This document shows positions 8,781-17,389 of a stretch of 64,000 nt of DNA, one piece after another. A program made the position numbers and the translations under genes. The first letter of the stretch is position 1, and the number at the start of each line of letters is the position of its first letter. Source of the stretch: Ferribacterium limneticum (GTDB lineage Bacteria > Pseudomonadota > Gammaproteobacteria > Burkholderiales > Rhodocyclaceae); contig NZ_CP075190.1 in assembly GCF_020510585.1 (NCBI RefSeq), forward strand, positions 923,501 to 987,500, written 5' to 3'. The notes under the pieces are model-generated. The model was not told where the DNA came from. It ran no database searches and was given only the letters and a program-made list of their open reading frames with translations.

Positions 8781-9950
8781 TTATTCCAGTGCAAAAATCT
8801 CGGAGTCCCCCCAGCCTAGGCTGATGGCGGCTCTCTTGATAACCTGGTGATGAAGGTAGGGGGCGATAAACAGGGACGCGCCGCCCGGACGGATATCTGC
8901 CGGTGCCTGTATCGACATGCCCTGATAGTGTGAACCTTGCTTGAGTGGAGAGACGTCACACAGGGTGGCACGGCTTAGGTCAAGCAAGGGTAGTAGGCTG
9001 AATAGTTGAGCCGAACAACCCCAAAAAACACTCCGCTCAAAGCGGTCCATTACCTCGCTAACCAAGGCTGCTTGGGCGGTCTGGGCGATCCGCGAACTCA
9101 ACAGAAAGTCCGCGATGGCGCTGTTGGCGGTCATTGCGATCTGACTTGTGCCTTCGGACTTCTGCGCCAGGATCAAAAGCGAAGGGTAAGAGAATTCCGG
9201 CGTGGGCAGGACGCACCGGTCGAGGCGCAGGACGGCGAGGCCGTGGTGGCGCAGTAGTTTTTCGAGAGCGGTCGGAGAAAAGTGGTTTACGTGTTCGCGG
9301 ATGCCGAACCAGAAAGCAGTGCCTATGGGCAATTCCGCATAGCGCTCCGCATCCGGCACCTCGATGAGGAGATGTCCGCCATCCTTGAGTACGCGGCTAG
9401 CTTCGTTTAGTGCTCGGTCCAGATCCCGGAGATGCTCCAGTACGTGGAAATAGGTCAGTACCTCTTGGCTCGCGTCTGCAGCGGGTAGATGAAAGGCATC
9501 TCCCTGGTAGAAGCAGAGGCGATTCTCAGGCGTTTCCCCCTCGGGGATGCTACGCGGGTCAGCTTCTACGCCGTGGCAAAGTCCTCGCCAATGATGTTGC
9601 TTCAACCATCGAAGGAAGCCGCCCCGTCCGCAACCAACGTCAAGTATATCTCGGTCAGTCAGGCCGGCCTCCACTAGCAGCCCTCGGTAGACCTTGTATT
9701 TCTCGATGTTTTCCCGGGAGTTAATGTCGAAGTGATTACTGCTGAAATAGGTGCACTCTCCGGTGTAGAAACCGGCAAGGGTGGCGTCGTCCAGATTGGC
9801 GGCGTATACCAGGCCACACTCCGGACAGGCATGAAAGGCGACCGTGGTGTTGAATACCGATTCCGCTAGACCGCTGAATGGCCAATCCAAGGCATGGGGC
9901 GCTATGCCGTGGCAAGCGGGGCACCGGTTGGGTGCGGGGGGGTGGGGCAT
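8781..9950 (-). CDS. Class I SAM-dependent methyltransferase with N-terminal zinc ribbon
   Basis: 389 aa. A CPACHG...CPECGLVYA zinc-ribbon-like start (residues ~8-50) precedes a Methyltransf_23-type domain with motif I ILDVGCGRGGFLRWL (~100-115), an acidic SAM-ribose position (HGVEADPRS) and FHVLEHLRDLDRALNEASRVLKDGGHLLIEVPD. This architecture is common in surface polysaccharide clusters. It lies 12 nt downstream of the radical SAM gene and is co-transcribed. Confidence 0.82.
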   Translation of the reverse strand: MPHPPAPNRCPACHGIAPHALDWPFSGLAESVFNTTVAFHACPECGLVYAANLDDATLAGFYTGECTYFSSNHFDINSRENIEKYKVYRGLLVEAGLTDRDILDVGCGRGGFLRWLKQHHWRGLCHGVEADPRSIPEGETPENRLCFYQGDAFHLPAADASQEVLTYFHVLEHLRDLDRALNEASRVLKDGGHLLIEVPDAERYAELPIGTAFWFGIREHVNHFSPTALEKLLRHHGLAVLRLDRCVLPTPEFSYPSLLILAQKSEGTSQIAMTANSAIADFLLSSRIAQTAQAALVSEVMDRFERSVFWGCSAQLFSLLPLLDLSRATLCDVSPLKQGSHYQGMSIQAPADIRPGGASLFIAPYLHHQVIKRAAISLGWGDSEIFALE

Positions 9951-9962
9951 AGGGCGTTCTGT

Positions 9963-11015
9963 TCAGATGGAGGGCGAGGGAGGGGAGGCTTCAGGGAAAT
10001 GGGCGAGATAGTTCTCCAGTAGCGATTCCCGCCAAGGGTCAATGTCGTCTATCTGGGAGTGGGCGATGTGACCACAATTTCGGCAGACTTCATTGTCGTG
10101 CCTCCGCCCTTTGAGATGCTGGAGGCGCAGGGCGTGCATGGCGGGAGAGTTCCAGATTTCCTTCAGGCTCGTGTCGTGCAAGTCGCCGACCACCAGCTTC
10201 TGGCCCCAGTCGGGGCAGCAGGCGCTGACCGTACCATCTGCGTTGAGGGCCATGGCGTAAAAGATGTAAGTGCAGACCTGCTTGGTTTCTATTTTCTGGC
10301 CGTACTGGCCGCTGCTGTTTGCGGGAACGAAGTTCATCACTCGAGATTCCATGTCGAAACCCGGCCAAATAGGCGAGAGGCGCTCAAGGAAGATCCGGTC
10401 GCAGTAGTTCCCAAAGGTGTCAAAGAATGCCTTTTTCTGCTCGTCGTTCAAATAGTCTTCCGGGGCCTTGATCGTGATTTCACAATGACCTCGATGGTTG
10501 TGAAGCCAGCGTATAGAGGCGGTGATGGCCTCGAAATCAACCTCCACCTTGGCGTGCTGCCGATATTGCGCTGCGTTTATGCCCTCCAGGGAAATATTGA
10601 GTCGGTCCAGCCCAGCGTCGATGATTGCCTCCAAAAGTACTGGGGTAAATAGAGACGCATTAGTGGCCAGGTCAATGCTCCCTACTCGGCCGCTTTCCTT
10701 GGCGAGACGGATCATTTGGGGCAAATGCTTGTTGAGCAAGGGTTCGCCAATCTTGTTCATGCGCAATACCCGGATTGGACTGCTGAAGGCTTCCAGATCC
10801 CGCACGAATTTTTCAAAGAGTTCTAGAGAGAGGACGCGCCGTTTGTAATTGGCTCCCCGGACCAGGTCAACGTGGCCTGTGGGGCAGAACTCGCATTTGA
10901 AATTGCAGGCGCTGGAGGGGTCCACATAAAGGAGGAACGGCGTTTCAAGCGGGATGATGTCCTGGAGGACACTCCTATTTTCCGGGTTTAGCTTGGACTT
11001 GAGTTGTGCTTTCAT
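9963..11015 (-). CDS. Radical SAM protein with SPASM domain (copy 1)
   Basis: 350 aa from the ATG at 11013-11015, which overlaps the upstream stop as ATGA and aligns with the start of the paralogue at 13670-14746; a longer frame to 11057 is unlikely. The radical SAM cluster motif CNFKCEFCPTG lies at about residues 34-44. A C-terminal Cys set (CTYIF, CCPDWG, CRNCGH) suggests SPASM auxiliary Fe-S ligation. The IWNSPAMHALRLQHLKGRRH spacing is typical. The role in the cluster is unknown; related enzymes modify sugars or peptides. Confidence 0.82.
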   Translation of the reverse strand: MKAQLKSKLNPENRSVLQDIIPLETPFLLYVDPSSACNFKCEFCPTGHVDLVRGANYKRRVLSLELFEKFVRDLEAFSSPIRVLRMNKIGEPLLNKHLPQMIRLAKESGRVGSIDLATNASLFTPVLLEAIIDAGLDRLNISLEGINAAQYRQHAKVEVDFEAITASIRWLHNHRGHCEITIKAPEDYLNDEQKKAFFDTFGNYCDRIFLERLSPIWPGFDMESRVMNFVPANSSGQYGQKIETKQVCTYIFYAMALNADGTVSACCPDWGQKLVVGDLHDTSLKEIWNSPAMHALRLQHLKGRRHDNEVCRNCGHIAHSQIDDIDPWRESLLENYLAHFPEASPPSPSI

Positions 11016-12295
11016 GGGAGTTCGTCGTGGCCCCGTAGGATGGCGGCAATCATACATGGGTCGGGGTCGCCAGCAAGGGTTAGGCCAGTTTCTGTGGCCT
11101 CCATGCTAGCCGGCCATCGTTCCTCAGGAAGCGCATAAATGGTTGCCCCTGTTCCGCACCAGGAATGTAGGCGGAATAATAAGGCGTAGCCAGGCAGGTT
11201 ATTCTGCAGCCACAAGGGGGTTCGCCATAGGCCATCATCGTTGTGGTAGATCGTGGCAGTCAGTAGAGGGCGATGCTGGCGCAGGGTGCGGATGGCACCG
11301 CGCAGTGCGGGGAGTTCCATGCCCTCCAAATGTAGTTTGATGAAGGTAGGGGCTAGGTTCAGGGTGTCGATGGCACGGCAGGGTACTAGTTCTCCACCCA
11401 AGTCTGAACACTGGGATGCATATCCCTGGTCGCTGAAAAAGGGACGTTCGCCCTCTGTTTCCGTTATCGCCCAAGGTAGGATTTCGATTTCCTGGCGTCT
11501 GGTTTCTTCCATATCCGACAGAAGGCTTTGTAGCTTGGCGCGACTGCCGGCATCTGGTTCGATGGCCCAGATGTGCTCGAACTGCTTTTCAGTGTGCAGA
11601 AGGAAGGTCTCGATAACCTGCCCCACGTAGCTGCCCGCGTCGAGAAAACGCTCGTTTTGGCCCAGAGCGGCTAGCATTTCGGGGATGAAAAAGCGGTTGC
11701 TAGTATCGATGCGGGCATCCGGGAAACTCCACTCCTGCCGCAGGCGTCGCCAGGCGAGGAATTGCAAGTGGTGGGCACGGGAAACGTCATCGCTCCAGCA
11801 TTCAAGGGCCGAAGCGATTGCGCCTTCATCCTGCTTGGAAAAGGGGGCTGCGAACCAGCCGTTCGAGAGAGGATGCCGGTCGCGGTAATGCTCGGCGATA
11901 TCGTAAAAAGGGACGATGTCCTTCCAGCCCGCAGATGCCAGTTCGTTAGCCATGGGTGCGTAGGGGGCCGTGACGATGCACAGGGCGAGCAGTGTGCCCT
12001 GTTGCTGGTCCGGTGTGATTTCGTCCGGGCGCAGTAGGGGGATGCCTGCCCAGTAGGCATCTTGACTTAGTTGCCGGGCATTCATGTCGACCACCAGGTG
12101 AACGGGAATGCCCACGTGGTTCAGATATTCCCGAGCCATGCGGCCCAGGCTTCCTGCGCCGTAGAGCACCAGGGGCTTGTCCACTGGCCTGCTGACTCGC
12201 ACCACCTGGTCCCGGGCCATCTCATGCAGGAGGCTGGCGGCCTCGTTAAGGGATGGAAGGGCGGAGAGGTCGCGGGATGAGTAAGGGCTATCCAT
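11012..12295 (-). CDS. FkbM-family methyltransferase with N-terminal PglD-like segment (copy 2)
   Basis: 427 aa. The N-terminal nucleotide-binding pattern is LVLYGAGSLGRMAREYLNHVG with VVDMNARQLSQ. The FkbM core is RFLDAGSYVGQVIETFLLHTE, IWAIEPDAGSRAKLQ and FIKLHLEGMELPALRGAIRTLRQHRPLL. The architecture is the same as 7661-8770 but the sequence is clearly diverged, so the two probably act on different positions or sugars. Its stop overlaps the start of the radical SAM gene by 4 nt. Confidence 0.82.
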   Translation of the reverse strand: MDSPYSSRDLSALPSLNEAASLLHEMARDQVVRVSRPVDKPLVLYGAGSLGRMAREYLNHVGIPVHLVVDMNARQLSQDAYWAGIPLLRPDEITPDQQQGTLLALCIVTAPYAPMANELASAGWKDIVPFYDIAEHYRDRHPLSNGWFAAPFSKQDEGAIASALECWSDDVSRAHHLQFLAWRRLRQEWSFPDARIDTSNRFFIPEMLAALGQNERFLDAGSYVGQVIETFLLHTEKQFEHIWAIEPDAGSRAKLQSLLSDMEETRRQEIEILPWAITETEGERPFFSDQGYASQCSDLGGELVPCRAIDTLNLAPTFIKLHLEGMELPALRGAIRTLRQHRPLLTATIYHNDDGLWRTPLWLQNNLPGYALLFRLHSWCGTGATIYALPEERWPASMEATETGLTLAGDPDPCMIAAILRGHDELP

Positions 12296-12329
12296 TCGTC
12301 TGGGCTACTGTAAACATGGGCTGGATTGT

Positions 12330-13616
12330 TCAGTGTGGAAAATCATGACCATATTTACGGAGTTTTTCGCCCCAACTTGAAAGCCGGGGGTCGCCTGGAA
12401 AATAGTCGAGGAAATGGAATACGCTGCCTTTGGTCCTTTCATACAGGCTGGGCTGTTCGCCGGCGGGAGGGGGAACGGCTTCTCCATCAAGGGAGAAATA
12501 GCTGTTTTCGGGCTGGAAAGCCAGGAACCAGTCGGCCGGTGTGGGGCCAAAAATGTCACGGAAGGCGTGGGAGCGTTTCTTCCGGACGATTATTTCCCGA
12601 TAATGTTGGTCGAAGGCTGCTGCCATTCGGGCGTAGGTGTACTGTCCACGGACCATGGTCGCCGCCGCCTCCGCCAGCCTGGACCGATCCGCCGGGGATG
12701 CGGCTAGCCAGGCCATGTCCCGCGCCAGATCTTCCGGGGTGCGGACGATCCGTCCCGTCCGATCATGTTCGACGATATGACGTTCAGATGAGTTGTCCAG
12801 CACGATGGGCACGACGCCCATGGCCATGGCTTCCAGCAGGGTGTTTTCGGCCGTACCGTAGTGGCTAGGGTTCAGGAGGTAGATCAGAACGTCCAGTTGG
12901 GCCAGTTCACTGGCCACGTCGTTGCGGTAGCCCAGAAATTCGAGTAGATGGGGGCGCCCCAGAGCGCGGCATTGCGCTTCGAGTACAGGTCGGTTGATTT
13001 CGTCACCGATCATGCGCACGGAGAAATCTGGCAGATCGACTGCAGCAAGGAAGCGAACGAAATTCGGATGTAGCTTGGAAAAATTGAGGCTGCCCAAGTA
13101 GCCGGCATGCAGTGAGTCGATGGATTTTCGGGGGGGCTGCGGCATTTCATCCATGCCGCCACCGCTCGACACCACGTGGACCTGCGGGGTGGGGCCATGA
13201 CGCTGGAGCAGTTCCAGAGAGCTGGGCGAGGTGAAGAGGAATGCTTCCGCCTGCCGGACCAGGCCCCAGGGAATGGCGGGCTGGTACAGGCCAGATACAT
13301 GGCACCAGACCATGAGCCGCATGGCTGGCAGGGGATGGGCACATAGGGCACGGACGATGGCTGGATGGTTCCAGAATTCGATTTGAACGATGTCGGCGGC
13401 AGCTATTGCTGCGTGGAGTTCCGCTGCCGTGGGGGCCTGGCGAACCGGACATCCGGCAGCTTCCAGCGCCTCGGTGAACTGAGTCTTTTCCGGCCATTCC
13501 AGCGCGCAGACTGAGTGGTGATGGCCATTGGTAAGCATGGATTGGCGGATCAGGCCCGAGACTGCTTTTCCCACGCCCCCTCCCAGGTGGGGGGTGATGT
13601 GCAGAATATGGATCAT
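12330..13616 (-). CDS. Glycosyltransferase family 4 protein
   Basis: 428 aa. It begins MIHILHITPHLGGGVGKAVSGLI, the glycine-rich GT4 acceptor-side loop. The C-terminal half has LGYRNDVASELAQLDVLIYLLNPSHYGTAENTLLEAMAMGVVPIVLDNSSERHIV, with the E-x7-E nucleotide-sugar binding signature of GT4. A retaining GT-B enzyme using an NDP-sugar, probably the deoxysugar made by the upstream genes. The last ~50 residues are an unusual Pro/Tyr-rich tail. Confidence 0.88.
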   Translation of the reverse strand: MIHILHITPHLGGGVGKAVSGLIRQSMLTNGHHHSVCALEWPEKTQFTEALEAAGCPVRQAPTAAELHAAIAAADIVQIEFWNHPAIVRALCAHPLPAMRLMVWCHVSGLYQPAIPWGLVRQAEAFLFTSPSSLELLQRHGPTPQVHVVSSGGGMDEMPQPPRKSIDSLHAGYLGSLNFSKLHPNFVRFLAAVDLPDFSVRMIGDEINRPVLEAQCRALGRPHLLEFLGYRNDVASELAQLDVLIYLLNPSHYGTAENTLLEAMAMGVVPIVLDNSSERHIVEHDRTGRIVRTPEDLARDMAWLAASPADRSRLAEAAATMVRGQYTYARMAAAFDQHYREIIVRKKRSHAFRDIFGPTPADWFLAFQPENSYFSLDGEAVPPPAGEQPSLYERTKGSVFHFLDYFPGDPRLSSWGEKLRKYGHDFPH

Positions 13617-13669
13617 GCGTGACTATCCCGTTGCTGCACACGCTACCTCGAGAATCGGGCGAGAAAAAC

Positions 13670-14746
13670 TCATGCCGGGTGGATTGTGAACACGGAGCGA
13701 TCAAGCATGCCTGGTGGGGAGGCTTGGATGTTACCTGCGTATTGCAGGAATTTGGGCAGAAGCGCTTCTCGGTAGGCGTCGATGTTGTCCGGCAGGCAGT
13801 GGCTTAGCTGGCCGCATGTGCTGCACACGGAGTTTTCCTTACGGTGGCCTGCCAGATGCTGGTGGCGCAGGGCGTTCATTTTTTCTGAGTGCCAGATGGA
13901 TTTGAGGGATTGCTGGTTGGTATCACCCACCAGTAGTTTTCGGCCCCAATCGAGGAAACAAGAACTGACCAAGCCATCGGCGTTGACTGAAATCGAATAG
14001 AAAATATAGGGGCAGGTGTCGGTCGGTTTGACCGGTTGCTGATAAATACCTTGAGTGATCTTGATGCCGGTATGAGCCTCCACGTCGAACTCCGGCCAGC
14101 AAGGCGCGAAATTCTCGATAAATATGCGGTCACAGTAGTCGCCGAAGGTGTCGAAAAACTCTTGGCGCTGGGCTTCCGAAATCAATTCTCCTGGAATCTT
14201 GATTGCCACCTCGCAACTTCCCTTATTGGCATCTAGCCACTTGACGTGCTCGACAAACTTGTCGAAGTCGAAGTCGAAACCAGTGAACTGGCGGTATTGC
14301 TCCCGGTTCATGCCGTCTACCGAAATGTTGATTTTATCGAGACCTGCTTCGAGGATCGGGCCTAGCCGTTCCGCAGTCATCAGAGAGCCATTGGTGGTAG
14401 TGTCAATGTATTCGACCTGTCCGCTGGCCTTGGCATAGCGAATCATGGCGGCCAGGTTTTTGTTGAGAAAGGGCTCACCGTCCTTGTACATGCGCAGAAC
14501 CTTGATGGGGCGAGGGAATTCTCCAAGGTCGTCGATGATCTTCTGGAACATGGGCATTTTCATCACACCTTGAAAACGTCCTGTTTCAGCGATCAGGTCC
14601 TGGTGGCCTGTAGGGCAGAAGGGGCAGGAAAAGTTACAGGCGCTGGCCGGGTCCACGAACACCACGAAAGGAGTATCCAACGGAATTACCTCTTGCAAAG
14701 GAGTGCGATCTTCCAGGTTGATGCGAGGTATCAGCTTCGCTTTCAT
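13670..14746 (-). CDS. Radical SAM protein with SPASM domain (copy 2)
   Basis: 358 aa from the ATG at 14744-14746, which forms an ATGA overlap with the upstream stop; the frame stays open to 14824 but that start has no support. The cluster motif CNFSCPFCPTG lies near residue 34, with downstream Cys sets CPYIF, SCFLDWG and CSTCGQ. It is a close paralogue of 9963-11015 (shared openings such as IPLDTPF and LRMYKDGEPFLNKNL). The two may act at successive steps or on different acceptors. Confidence 0.83.
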   Translation of the reverse strand: MKAKLIPRINLEDRTPLQEVIPLDTPFVVFVDPASACNFSCPFCPTGHQDLIAETGRFQGVMKMPMFQKIIDDLGEFPRPIKVLRMYKDGEPFLNKNLAAMIRYAKASGQVEYIDTTTNGSLMTAERLGPILEAGLDKINISVDGMNREQYRQFTGFDFDFDKFVEHVKWLDANKGSCEVAIKIPGELISEAQRQEFFDTFGDYCDRIFIENFAPCWPEFDVEAHTGIKITQGIYQQPVKPTDTCPYIFYSISVNADGLVSSCFLDWGRKLLVGDTNQQSLKSIWHSEKMNALRHQHLAGHRKENSVCSTCGQLSHCLPDNIDAYREALLPKFLQYAGNIQASPPGMLDRSVFTIHPA

Positions 14747-15618
14747 GGTTTTCCTTTCCCGTTTCCGGAGGCGTAGGTTGAGTGTGCTTGACCGGGAATG
14801 CCAACCAGATGGGAAGCAGCACAATTGGCCGATTGGGTGCCAAAATCCAGCAAATCCCGACGGCCATATTCGTCGGCAATGCGTTCTGCCACTTGTTTCA
14901 CCGTAATTGGACTGCCGGAGCAGACATTAGTTGCCCCTTGTGCGTCGCCCAGGGCAGCTTCGACGATCATCCGGCCTGCTTGGGCGACATCCAGAAAATC
15001 CAGGGTCTGGGTGCCCGGGCTTAAGGCAGCGATTTTTCCGGCGGCCATCTGGGCGCGAAGGTAGGGCATCAGGCGCCGGGGATCCTCGCCTTCGCCGTGG
15101 AGATGGAATAACCGGCACCAGCAAAATTCCACTCCTAGCGACGGCAGCCATTGAGCCAGTGCCGAATATGTGGCGGCCTTTGCGCCGGCGTAGGGGGTCT
15201 GAGGCAAAAGGGGGGCGTCACTGGGATGAGGGTGGTTGCTGGCGGCGTATTCCAGGCAGGTACCTAGTCCGACAAAGCGGCGGAGGTGCGCGGCCACGGC
15301 CCCCTTAGCCATCTCCAGGGTGCCAATCAGGCAATCCAGGTTCAACGGGGAATGGAGGTAATGGCCGGGCTCGGCGTACCAAGCAGCGTGGATCAAGGTG
15401 TCTACTCCGGCGCATGCCTCCTGCCACCAGTCCGCCGATTCGGCAAACATATCTGGGGTTGGGATAATGCGCTCGACATTTTTCCAGGCAGCAGTGAAGG
15501 CTAGTCGGGACGGCGTGCGAGCCACCAAGCGTAAGCGCACTGGTTCCCCGGCCAGTGTTTTGAGTATTTGTCTGCCTACGAAACCGCTGCCGCCAGTGAC
15601 GAGAATGATCCGGGTCAT
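14743..15618 (-). CDS. NAD(P)-dependent sugar epimerase/dehydratase (likely CDP-sugar 4-ketoreductase)
   Basis: 291 aa extended short-chain dehydrogenase. The N-terminal TGGSGFVG binds the dinucleotide; a YxxxK site is seen at PYAGAKAATY, and LIHAAWYAEPG follows the usual core. In this position after rfbF, rfbG, an epimerase and a C-methyltransferase, reduction of a CDP-4-keto-6-deoxyhexose to the final branched sugar is the likely step (inference). Both ends overlap neighbours by 4 nt. Confidence 0.82.
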   Translation of the reverse strand: MTRIILVTGGSGFVGRQILKTLAGEPVRLRLVARTPSRLAFTAAWKNVERIIPTPDMFAESADWWQEACAGVDTLIHAAWYAEPGHYLHSPLNLDCLIGTLEMAKGAVAAHLRRFVGLGTCLEYAASNHPHPSDAPLLPQTPYAGAKAATYSALAQWLPSLGVEFCWCRLFHLHGEGEDPRRLMPYLRAQMAAGKIAALSPGTQTLDFLDVAQAGRMIVEAALGDAQGATNVCSGSPITVKQVAERIADEYGRRDLLDFGTQSANCAASHLVGIPGQAHSTYASGNGKGKP

Positions 15619-16832
15619 TGGATTTGCAGGGAGGGGATGGCTGTGACAAATCGTGCGTCAGTCTCGGTGAGTTGAGCGCGGACTTCGGTAGCAATGTTCC
15701 AAGGCAGGATCAGGATTCGATCGGGGCAGTGTGCGTTGAGGTGAGCCTCATCGACAATGGGGATTCGGCTGCCGGGCATGTACTTGCCCTGCTTGGCAGG
15801 GTTTTTATCCACTACGTAGGGAAGCAGGTCTGGTCGGATGCCGGCGAAGTTGAGAAGGGTATTCCCCTTTGCGGCCGCACCATAGGCGCCAACTTTCAGC
15901 CCCTCGCGTTTGGCATCGATCAGAAATAGCAACAGGTCATCCTTGACCCGCTCTGCCTTGTGCTGGAACGCCTGGTAGAACCCCGGCGTCTTTATGCCCG
16001 CCGCGGCCTCAGTAGCTAGCAATGCTACTACCGCCGGGCTGATCGCATGAGTGCCCGTATCGCTGCGCTGGGCGATTACGCGCAGGCTGCCGCCATGAGT
16101 GGGCAAGGTTTCTACATTGAATACAGCAATTCCGTTGGCCGTGCAGATGCCCTGCACGGAGGTCAGGGACAGGTAGGAATAGTGCTCGTGGTAGGCCGTG
16201 TCAAACTGGTTTTCCTGCACCATACGCAGCAGGTGAGGAAATTCAAACGTGACCACGCCTTGGGGTTTGAGCAAGCGAGCGAAGCCCGCGACGAAATCGT
16301 TAATATCCGGTACGTGGGCCAGTACATTGTTGGCCGTGATCAAATCGGCCTGTCTGCCGGCCTGCACCAACTCATCAGCAAGATTGATCCCAAAGAAGCG
16401 CTCGACAATTTCGATGCCCTTGGCGCGCGCAGCGCTGGCGGTGCTGGCTGTGGGCTCGATGCCATAACAGGGAATGCCGGCTTGTCGCACGTACTGCAAC
16501 AGATAGCCGTCATTGGCGGCTACCTCCACCACGCAGCTGCCGGTATGCAGGCCCAAACGCTGGATCATCTGGCTAACGTAGTGCTCGGCATGGGCCAGCC
16601 AGGTCGTCGAAAAAGAGCTGAAATAAGCGTAGTCTTGGCTGAACAAAGCCTCCCGGCCCGCATGGTCTTCGGTCTGCGCCAGCCAGCAGCGCTTGCACAC
16701 CAGGATGCGTAAGGGGAACCAGATTTCCGGTGCGCGCAGGGTTGCTTCAGTCAAATAGGCATTCGAGGGCGGGGCGTTGCCCAGGTCCAGAAATGGCATG
16801 AGTGAATCACTGCCGCAGTGACGGCATTTCAA
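15615..16832 (-). CDS. NDP-sugar C-methyltransferase (Methyltransf_13/14 family)
   Basis: 405 aa. An N-terminal zinc-binding domain (CRHCGSD...CKRCWLAQ, residues 3-53) precedes a SAM domain (VVEVAANDGYLLQYVRQAG, YGIEPTASTASAA) and the C-terminal Methyltransf_14 domain (VGAYGAAAKGNTLLN...VDKNPAKQGKYMPGSRIPI). The EHYSYLS segment matches the sugar 3-C-methyltransferase family (TylCIII/NovU-like). It starts at a TTG that overlaps the upstream stop (TTGA, 16829-16832). It implies a branched-chain deoxysugar. Confidence 0.87.
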   Translation of the reverse strand: MKCRHCGSDSLMPFLDLGNAPPSNAYLTEATLRAPEIWFPLRILVCKRCWLAQTEDHAGREALFSQDYAYFSSFSTTWLAHAEHYVSQMIQRLGLHTGSCVVEVAANDGYLLQYVRQAGIPCYGIEPTASTASAARAKGIEIVERFFGINLADELVQAGRQADLITANNVLAHVPDINDFVAGFARLLKPQGVVTFEFPHLLRMVQENQFDTAYHEHYSYLSLTSVQGICTANGIAVFNVETLPTHGGSLRVIAQRSDTGTHAISPAVVALLATEAAAGIKTPGFYQAFQHKAERVKDDLLLFLIDAKREGLKVGAYGAAAKGNTLLNFAGIRPDLLPYVVDKNPAKQGKYMPGSRIPIVDEAHLNAHCPDRILILPWNIATEVRAQLTETDARFVTAIPSLQIQ

Positions 16833-17389
16833 GCTAGTACTCCTTCAAATCCCGATTCGATCAGCGGATGTCTGGCATCGCGAGCCGAAATGTTCGTTAT
16901 TGCCAGCGGCCATGTAATACCGAGACGCGCATCCCCGGGATTCAGGCCATCCTCTGCGCCAGCAGAGTACGCTTGCGAATGGCAATACAGCAACTCCACA
17001 TCGTCGCTCAGGGACTGGAAGCCGTGGGCAAAGCCCTCTGGAATTAGCAGGGCGCAACCATTTTCAGCAGAAAGGCGTTCTGCGTGCCAGTGCAAAAAGG
17101 TGGGAGATCCGGTTCGCACATCGACCACTACATCCCAAATTTCGCCGCGAATGCAACTGACGAGTTTCATCTCGGTGTGAGGTGGTCTCTGGAAATGCAG
17201 CCCGCGAACAGTGCCTTGTTGGGCAGTAAAGGTGTGATTGATTTGGGCTATGGGTTTTTGCCAGCCGGCGGCGGCAAGTTCTTCCCGGCAAAACAGGCGC
17301 GACAGAAAACCGCGGGAGTCGCCGATGCGTTGGCGGGTGATGCATTTCAGGCCGGGCAGTGGCAATTCGGCAATGGCAAAGCCGCTCAC
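16829..17389 (-). CDS. dTDP-4-dehydrorhamnose 3,5-epimerase family protein
   Basis: 186 aa from a GTG at 17387-17389 forming a GTGA overlap with the rfbG stop; this gives the normal family length, whereas the longer frame to 17467 adds an unrelated 26-residue leader. RmlC features seen: GDSRGFLSRLF, INHTFTAQQGTVRGLHFQRPPH (catalytic His region), EIWDVVVDVRTGSPTF and IPEGFAHGFQSLSDD. In a CDP-sugar operon it probably epimerises C3 and/or C5 of the 4-keto sugar. Confidence 0.88.
   Translation of the reverse strand: MSGFAIAELPLPGLKCITRQRIGDSRGFLSRLFCREELAAAGWQKPIAQINHTFTAQQGTVRGLHFQRPPHTEMKLVSCIRGEIWDVVVDVRTGSPTFLHWHAERLSAENGCALLIPEGFAHGFQSLSDDVELLYCHSQAYSAGAEDGLNPGDARLGITWPLAITNISARDARHPLIESGFEGVLA

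Noticed and set aside
10059..10652. 197-aa plus-strand frame
   Set aside because: Antisense shadow of the radical SAM gene, which has the real CxxxCxxC motif.
16047..16712. 221-aa plus-strand frame
   Set aside because: Antisense to the sugar C-methyltransferase; composition is typical of a shadow frame.
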